This document shows positions 41,279 to 45,200 of a stretch of 45,200 bases of DNA, piece by piece. Origin of the DNA: a virus. A program made the translations under genes and the position numbers. The stretch is from IMG/VR virus record IMGVR_UViG_3300017708_000734, positions 1-45,200 of that record. One strand, given 5' to 3'. Position 1 is the stretch's first letter; every line of letters starts with the position of its first letter. A model generated the notes under the pieces. The model saw only the letters and a program-made list of their open reading frames with translations, was not told where the DNA came from and did not search any database.

Positions 41279-41473
41279 ATGAATAGTCTAAGACAACTAA
41301 ACGAACCCTGTCCCAAATGCGGAGCAAGCCCCAACGATGACTGCAGGCACAGCAACAGTAAGGCAAACTCGTTAAAAGCAGAAAGGGACTGGGAACGAAT
41401 AAATGCTTGGAAAGAAGCTAATGGTTATGGAGGCACTACACAGTCCTCCAAATGTAATAATACTTATCAATAG
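41279..41473 (+). CDS. small zinc-finger protein
   Basis: 64 aa, plus strand, with a clear AGGGAG ribosome-binding site. EPCPKCGASPNDDCRHSNSK gives Cys11-x2-Cys14-x7-Cys22-x-His24, the CPxCGAxPxxxC form of phage zinc-binding peptides, followed by a charged helix (AERDWERINAWKEANGY). Probably DNA- or RNA-binding. It runs opposite to its neighbours and its 3' end overlaps the minus-strand gene 41436-41660 by 38 bases. Confidence 0.7.
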   Translation: MNSLRQLNEPCPKCGASPNDDCRHSNSKANSLKAERDWERINAWKEANGYGGTTQSSKCNNTYQ

Positions 41474-41660
41474 TACGCATAGCACCTTCCATTCCAATGT
41501 CCTGTGCTTTCTTTAAGAAATAAGAAGCTTCACCCTTACTCTCGAACTTAACACAGTCACCAACATCAAAACTCGTAAGGACAGCATCAAACTTGCTGCC
41601 CTTAGTAAAACGTCTCTTGGGTTCAGGCAAAGAAAGCCCTTTTATAATAGTATACGACAT
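41436..41660 (-). CDS. small hypothetical protein between terS and terL
   Basis: 74 aa with an AAGGA ribosome-binding site. SYTIIKGLSLPEPKRRFTKGSKFDAVLTSFDVGDCVKF then a helix and AMRTIDKYYYIWRTV resembles a small conserved domain of marine phages with no known role. A terminator lies between it and terS, so it may be made from its own transcript. Confidence 0.7.
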   Translation of the reverse strand: MSYTIIKGLSLPEPKRRFTKGSKFDAVLTSFDVGDCVKFESKGEASYFLKKAQDIGMEGAMRTIDKYYYIWRTV

Positions 41661-41683
41661 AATATTTTCCTTATTTTTAGGTT

Positions 41684-41709
41684 AAAAAAAGAGAGAAAAA
41701 GCTTCTCTC
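41684..41709 (-). terminator. rho-independent terminator between terS and the 74-aa gene
   Basis: On the minus strand GAGAGAA-GCTTT-TTCTCTC is a perfect 7-bp stem (41691-41709) followed by seven Ts. It would end a transcript from terS before the next gene, so the genes below probably have another promoter. The rest of the gap to 41930 holds a CACTATAGTG palindrome (41710-41719) and G-rich runs, with no ORF I would support. Confidence 0.7.
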
Positions 41710-41918
41710 CACTATAGTGCAACCTTTGAAAATTTTATGTGTAATATAGGGGGGGTATTTGAAAGTTTTTAGTAATTGTTTGTGTGGAACACCATGTATG
41801 TCAGATCATATACCCGTCCCTGTATAGGGGGTGTCGGGGGTAGGTGGGGTTACTATCACAGCAGTCATTTACTCAGCAAATCAGGCACTACAAAACCAAG
41901 TCAATCGTGTATACTATA

Positions 41919-41932
41919 AGTTCAAATGAACT
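41919..41932. promoter_or_regulatory. dispersed palindrome, copy I
   Basis: AGTTCAAATGAACT overlaps the first bases of the terS stop codon (TAG at 41931-41933). On the minus strand it is followed by TATAGTATAC, an AT-rich promoter-like stretch, before the 270-bp gap. Confidence 0.75.
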
Positions 41933-42452
41933 ATTTAATCCCTAGAGCAATCAGCTTCTGTTCAATATCTTTTTCTAGCTGTTGTTCACTACGATCTGTC
42001 TTGTCCTCAGTCTCTACCTTATCAATCCATAGACCCATAGATTTACCTAGTAGCTCCAAAGCTCTGACTTGTGTGCCGTCAGCCTCACCATCTCGCAGCG
42101 CAACCTGTTCCAGTTTTGAAATCACACGATCTCTTCGGGAGAGCGACATCAAGCGGTTATTACTCTCTATATCACTATAATATCTATCTAAACTTAGTGA
42201 AACATTAGGGTTCTTTGCTAACCTACAAGCCTCTACATGTATGCTTGCATTACTCATATTACTGGCATCGTAAGACTGCCTGTAGGCATCACTTATATTG
42301 TTACCCTCTATTATGGCTTCAATGAATGCCTGTTGTTTATCTGTTAGACCTCTATTGTTCTTGGGTGTTCTATGTCTTGTCTTCCCTGTAATGGGCACAA
42401 CTACGCTAGGCGCTTGGCCTTTATCGTGGTTTTGATCTTGATCTTTTGGCAT
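41931..42452 (-). CDS. terS: terminase small subunit
   Basis: 173 aa, AAAGG ribosome-binding site. After a polar N-terminus, LTDKQQAFIEAIIEGNNISDAYRQSY (from about residue 36) is the helix-turn-helix DNA-recognition signature of Terminase_2-type small subunits. ASIHVEACRLAKNPNVSLSLDRY and an acidic C-terminal coil for oligomerisation and TerL contact follow. It recognises the packaging site. It is the first gene of the minus-strand late region, divergent from the plus-strand operon. Confidence 0.85.
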   Translation of the reverse strand: MPKDQDQNHDKGQAPSVVVPITGKTRHRTPKNNRGLTDKQQAFIEAIIEGNNISDAYRQSYDASNMSNASIHVEACRLAKNPNVSLSLDRYYSDIESNNRLMSLSRRDRVISKLEQVALRDGEADGTQVRALELLGKSMGLWIDKVETEDKTDRSEQQLEKDIEQKLIALGIK

Positions 42453-42607
42453 TGCTCAAACCTTTTAATTCACTTGGAACAAACATAGCCATTATCCAGA
42501 ACAAATCAAGAAATAGCTCTAATAGCCAATATAAGCCCCTCTGATGAGGGTCTAAGGTTTCATAAGGTATAGTTCATGAAACTTTCTTTGCCAAAATGTA
42601 CACATAT

Positions 42608-42622
42608 GTTCCGCTTATGTTC
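42608..42622. promoter_or_regulatory. SOS-box-like motif (GTTC-N7-GTTC)
   Basis: GTTCCGCTTATGTTC fits the alphaproteobacterial LexA box GTTC-N7-GTTC. By chance about one or two such matches are expected in the whole window, so only its location in the control region makes it notable. Confidence 0.35.
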
Positions 42623-42670
42623 TCACATTTCGGCACTTCTCTCTGCTAAGTCATTGTTTTCATTGCATTA

Positions 42671-42708
42671 GGTACGTCTACCCCCCAAAAGGGTACGTTT
42701 GCCCCCCA
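42671..42708. repeat. 17-bp direct repeat, 21-bp period
   Basis: GGTACGTCTACCCCCCA (42671-42687) and GGTACGTTTGCCCCCCA (42692-42708) differ at two positions and are spaced by two helical turns, as expected for a pair of protein-binding iterons. Confidence 0.75.
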
Positions 42709-42748
42709 CAATACACCGTATAAATATATACACGCTCGAACCCCGATT

Positions 42749-42762
42749 AGTTCATTTGAACT
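42749..42762. promoter_or_regulatory. dispersed palindrome, copy J
   Basis: AGTTCATTTGAACT in the divergent control region, followed on the plus strand by TTCTTAAAC and the tandem AAGGT repeats. It is the only copy not at a gene end. Confidence 0.75.
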
Positions 42763-42774
42763 TTCTTAAACTTT

Positions 42775-42813
42775 AAGGTTGCATAAGGTTTCATAAGGTG
42801 TCATTAAGGTCAT
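42775..42813. repeat. four tandem ~10-bp repeats (AAGGTKTCAT)
   Basis: AAGGTTGCAT, AAGGTTTCAT, AAGGTGTCAT and TAAGGTCAT follow one another head to tail, one per helical turn. A further copy (AAGGTTTCAT then AAGGTAT) lies at 42554-42570. This is iteron-like. Confidence 0.75.
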
Positions 42814-42826
42814 GTACCGAGGGTTT

Positions 42827-42844
42827 TTGATTCGGGTTGATTCG
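42827..42844. repeat. 8-bp direct repeat TTGATTCG, 10-bp period
   Basis: Two TTGATTCG copies (42827-42834, 42837-42844) just after the AAGGT repeats, again one helical turn apart. Confidence 0.6.
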
Positions 42845-42866
42845 TCCCCACCCCTTCGTACTCATC

Positions 42867-42897
42867 ATAGGCTCACAAGCTACGCCAATAGGCTCAC
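42867..42897. repeat. 10-bp direct repeat ATAGGCTCAC, 21-bp period
   Basis: Exact copies at 42867-42876 and 42888-42897, two helical turns apart, like the GGTACGT pair. Confidence 0.7.
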
Positions 42898-42981
42898 GGT
42901 GACAGACAAAATTGCTCGATCACCCGACACGCTCAGTCCGAGGAATTAACCCTGTAATATAAAAAGTTAAATTAACGAGTG

Positions 42982-42997
42982 TAGCCCTTTGGGGCTA
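42982..42997 (+). promoter_or_regulatory. leader hairpin 1 of the plus-strand operon
   Basis: TAGCCC-TTTG-GGGCTA, a perfect 6-bp stem with a tetraloop, 31 bases before the ATG at 43029. No T run follows, so it is probably not a terminator. It closely resembles the hairpin before the next gene. Confidence 0.6.
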
Positions 42998-43028
42998 TAG
43001 TCTTGGTTTAATTTAGAAAGGAACCATC

Positions 43029-43262
43029 ATGAGCAATTCAATTACAGTGAAAGTTTCAGACTACAATGGCGATAGACAAATAGGCTTAGATGAATTTGTC
43101 GAGCGTTGGACTTGGGGCGTTAATCAAATCGGTTGGCTAAGTAAAGATGCCAACGAACTGGCAGAGCTAGTAGAAATACAAAACAGAATAAAAGAGTTAG
43201 CAGTAGCAAAATTCTTTCGCACTTACGAAGCAGATCAAAGAAAAGAAAAGGAAGCAGCATAA
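43029..43262 (+). CDS. small hypothetical protein, first gene of plus-strand operon
   Basis: 77 aa, AAAGGA ribosome-binding site. NSITVKVSDYNGDRQIGLDEFVERWTW then a helical half (ELAELVEIQNRIKELAVAKFF) ending in a Lys/Glu tail. I do not recognise it. Its place right after the control region suggests an early-expressed regulator or replication accessory. Confidence 0.75.
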   Translation: MSNSITVKVSDYNGDRQIGLDEFVERWTWGVNQIGWLSKDANELAELVEIQNRIKELAVAKFFRTYEADQRKEKEAA

Positions 43263-43273
43263 TACTTCACTTG

Positions 43274-43308
43274 CAGCCCTTCGGGGCTGTAATGGCGGCA
43301 GTATGCCG
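43274..43308 (+). promoter_or_regulatory. leader hairpins 2 and 3 between the first two plus-strand genes
   Basis: CAGCCC-TTCG-GGGCTG (43274-43289) has a stable UUCG tetraloop and nearly the same stem as the hairpin before the first gene. CGGCA-GTA-TGCCG (43296-43308) follows. Both precede the AGGAGG of the next gene and may protect or process the mRNA. Confidence 0.65.
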
Positions 43309-43348
43309 ATAACCCCAACATTTCAATCAATCAATAGGAGGCCAAACA

Positions 43349-44056
43349 ATGGCTAAAGTATCAAACGTATCTTTCTCAATAGAAGCAACAAACAACATAA
43401 CAGACGCTTATGTTGCTTATTCTGCAACTAAAAACGCAATCGGTGTCGAGAAAGAAAAAGGCGAAAGCTACAACCTAGCAATGTACTCTGAGGTCATTGC
43501 TGTAATGAACGGCTGTAAGCTTAACGCAAAGAACAAGCTGTACCGTGAGGATGTGCTTGCAATCAAGGGCGAAATTGGTGTTGCTCTTGGCAATGGCAAG
43601 GGCGCTGATGCTAAAGCAAAACGTCTTTATGAAAACAGTTTCAAAGCCGTCAAGCATTTCAATGTCGTGTCAAAAGATGAGGACAAGCTACCATCAGGCG
43701 ACAATGCAACCGCGTCAGCTATACGCGAACACCTAGCAATAAATGGTGTAGTCACAGAATCAAACTTAGCCGCGCTTGGCAAAGAAAAAGTTGACGCTGT
43801 GGCCGCAATGGTACGCAAAGTGTCAGGTCACTTGGTTACTCAGAAAACTGTGAAGGGAAAGAAAGTTGATCTAGATCAGCCAGTATACAAAGACGGCTTA
43901 TCAGATGAGGATCTGCAATCTTTTCAGGATCAGTTGGCGGTAGCTATTGCAGAGAGATTTGCATACCGCGATGCTAAAGCCGCCAAAAAAGCAGGCGCTA
44001 AGGTCGGTGTCGAAAACGATACAGTTAACGCATCACTAGATGCTTTAGCGGCATGA
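43349..44056 (+). CDS. hypothetical protein, plus-strand operon
   Basis: 235 aa with a very strong AGGAGG ribosome-binding site, so probably abundant. It is helical and Ala/Lys-rich. SFSIEATNNITDAYVAYSATKNAIGVEKEKGESYNLAMYSEVIAVMNG and AIREHLAINGVVTESNLAALGKEKVDAVAAMVRKVSGHLV suggest two helical bundles. No catalytic motif is visible. It is coupled by ATGA to a 40-aa membrane peptide and lies upstream of the AAA+ ATPase. Function unknown. Confidence 0.75.
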   Translation: MAKVSNVSFSIEATNNITDAYVAYSATKNAIGVEKEKGESYNLAMYSEVIAVMNGCKLNAKNKLYREDVLAIKGEIGVALGNGKGADAKAKRLYENSFKAVKHFNVVSKDEDKLPSGDNATASAIREHLAINGVVTESNLAALGKEKVDAVAAMVRKVSGHLVTQKTVKGKKVDLDQPVYKDGLSDEDLQSFQDQLAVAIAERFAYRDAKAAKKAGAKVGVENDTVNASLDALAA

Positions 44057-44175
44057 GTATCCGACAACAAAAAGAGGCCAAACGTGTAGATTATGCGTTT
44101 GGCTTTGCACACGGCATGGGCGCTTCAATGTCGCTCGTGCTTATCATCACTTGGATAAGTATGTTTCTATCATAA
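44053..44175 (+). CDS. 40-aa membrane peptide
   Basis: ATG 44053 overlaps the stop of the previous gene (ATGA). A charged N-terminus (SIRQQKEAKRVDYAFGFAHG) is followed by one membrane span (MSLVLIITWISMFLS) to the end. It is too short for a typical holin. It could anchor or regulate a neighbour product; translational coupling suggests it is real. Confidence 0.6.
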   Translation: MSIRQQKEAKRVDYAFGFAHGMGASMSLVLIITWISMFLS

Positions 44176-44211
44176 TTGTCCGTCTTAAAAAATCATGTAA
44201 GGAAGTTCAGA

Positions 44212-45200
44212 ATGAGATTATCAGAAGCAAGCATTCTCTCAGAGAATGCATTAATTCACCAATTAGATTATCGCAGCAAGGTCGCAGAGTCAGAGATACT
44301 TGTACCCTATTGGGTCGGCGCGGCAGGGCTTGGTAAAACTCAAGCGGTTAAGGCATTATCAAAACGTCTTGGCGAAACACGCGGTGTTGATTTTGGCTGT
44401 AACATTTTTAGCCTAGCTCAATATTCCCCAGAGGATATTGCAGGTTGGCTTTTGCCAAACAGCGACAAAACTAAAATGATCAGGATCAAACCTGATTGGA
44501 TGCCTGAAGAGGGTACGCACGGTATACTGTTCTTTGATGAAATACCACAAGCTATTGTCGCCAACCAAAACGTAGCGGCGCAGATTATCAATGAGCATCG
44601 TGTTGGCGATTGGCATATACCCGACACATGGGTGATTGTTGCCGCAGGTAACAGAACGTCTGACCGCGCAGGTACAAACCAGATGCCTAGCCATCTCAAA
44701 GACAGGTTGATGTTCTTGCCAGTTGAGGCCAACCATTGGGATTGGATCAGTCATATGATGTCGCGCAAAAGAGGCGAACAAGTCTGTGCTTTTATTGGCT
44801 TCAAGCCTACCGCCTTACATGCGTTCAACCCTGATGAGGATGTATGGCCTACGCCCAGATCATGGGATAAGGTCTGCACTGCCTTAATCATCAATGCAAG
44901 CTTACCACTAGCACAACGCAGAAATGCTGTAGCAGGGTTGGTTGGCGCGGCTGTAGCGGCAGAGTTCTTTGCCTTTCTCGCGGTATATGATGAGATCGGT
45001 GATGTTGATGACATCATCAAGAACCCTGCATCTGCACCTATCCCTGATCGTCCAGATGTTGTCTTTGCTCTTTGTCAATCACTAGCGTCAAAAGCTAGCG
45101 ACAAAAACATTGGCAACATTATCAAGTATATCAATCGACTTGAAGAGGTTGGCATGGGTGCTGAGTATTCTGCTTTCGTTATGAAAACAGCAATACAGGC
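44212..45200 (+). CDS. MoxR-type AAA+ ATPase (partial)
   Basis: 329 codons to the window edge, no stop, AAGGAAG ribosome-binding site. Walker A GAAGLGKT (36-43), Walker B ILFFDE (105-110), sensor-1 Asn147 in VIVAAGNR and a possible arginine finger in HLKDR (Arg165) define an AAA+ module of the MoxR/AAA_5 kind. Such ATPases usually work with a VWA- or metallopeptidase-like partner encoded next, which would lie beyond 45200. A role in remodelling phage or host complexes is likely; the substrate is unknown. Confidence 0.85.
   Translation, partial: MRLSEASILSENALIHQLDYRSKVAESEILVPYWVGAAGLGKTQAVKALSKRLGETRGVDFGCNIFSLAQYSPEDIAGWLLPNSDKTKMIRIKPDWMPEEGTHGILFFDEIPQAIVANQNVAAQIINEHRVGDWHIPDTWVIVAAGNRTSDRAGTNQMPSHLKDRLMFLPVEANHWDWISHMMSRKRGEQVCAFIGFKPTALHAFNPDEDVWPTPRSWDKVCTALIINASLPLAQRRNAVAGLVGAAVAAEFFAFLAVYDEIGDVDDIIKNPASAPIPDRPDVVFALCQSLASKASDKNIGNIIKYINRLEEVGMGAEYSAFVMKTAIQ

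Larger units (their letters stand above)
42453..43028. other. divergent non-coding control region, candidate origin
   Basis: 576 bp without a credible gene between terS and the plus-strand operon. It holds at least four families of helically phased direct repeats (listed separately), an SOS-box-like motif, one dispersed palindrome and a leader hairpin. Promoters for both directions must lie here; a weak candidate for the plus strand is TGTAATAT at 42953-42960. Multiple phased repeats suggest a replication origin or a complex operator. Confidence 0.6.

Noticed and set aside
42453-43028. Possible small genes in the divergent gap
   Set aside because: Only short frames without ribosome-binding sites; the repeats explain the sequence better.
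1-45200. Integrase, excisionase, repressor or attachment site indicating a temperate phage
   Set aside because: None of these was found in the window; lifestyle cannot be decided from this part of the genome.

Overview
The window is part of the genome of a tailed, double-stranded DNA phage, most likely a short-tailed (podovirus-like) marine phage. The evidence is an AT-rich sequence, a P22-type portal and adaptor set, a T7 gp13-like protein in the ejection-protein block, and many proteins of the kind known from uncultured marine phages (MPLPTSG-type fibres, Gly-rich adhesins, small Lys-rich virion proteins, a phage GroES). No integrase, repressor, transposase, tRNA or CRISPR was seen. The host is not shown; an alphaproteobacterium is a guess from the phage type and one SOS-box-like motif. 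Both window ends cut a gene.

Almost everything from 42452 down to 1 is read on the minus strand, so the late genes run right to left: terS, a small gene, terL, portal, GroES-like co-chaperonin, scaffold, head proteins and major capsid protein (42.4-33.5 kb). A clear terminator follows the capsid gene. Next come small decoration-like and strongly basic proteins and the head-tail adaptors (33.3-29.6 kb). A very large fibre/adhesin region of about 22.5 kb follows (29.1-6.6 kb), including five tandem paralogues each carrying six Kelch-like repeats. Then come a lysis and membrane block (6.6-3.4 kb: small coiled-coil membrane proteins, holin-like protein, staphylococcal-nuclease-like enzyme, GH19 endolysin) and the putative ejection or internal virion proteins (3.3-0 kb). 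Genes are packed with ATGA and TAATG stop/start overlaps, which also fix many start codons.

To the right of 42452 the direction flips. A 576-bp non-coding region rich in phased direct repeats, a candidate origin or control region, separates terS from a plus-strand operon. That operon holds two unknown proteins preceded by similar tetraloop hairpins, a 40-aa membrane protein, and a MoxR-type AAA+ ATPase that runs off the right end. A small plus-strand zinc-finger gene sits alone beside a long AT-rich palindromic region upstream of terL.

The most unusual signal is a dispersed palindrome, core AGTTCAWWTGAACT. Eight copies fit this core and two are related variants. They lie at gene boundaries across the whole window, usually just after one gene and just before the ribosome-binding site of the next. 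It looks like a phage-wide control element (operator, stoperator-like site, weak terminator or RNA-processing site), and I do not recognise it from any described family.
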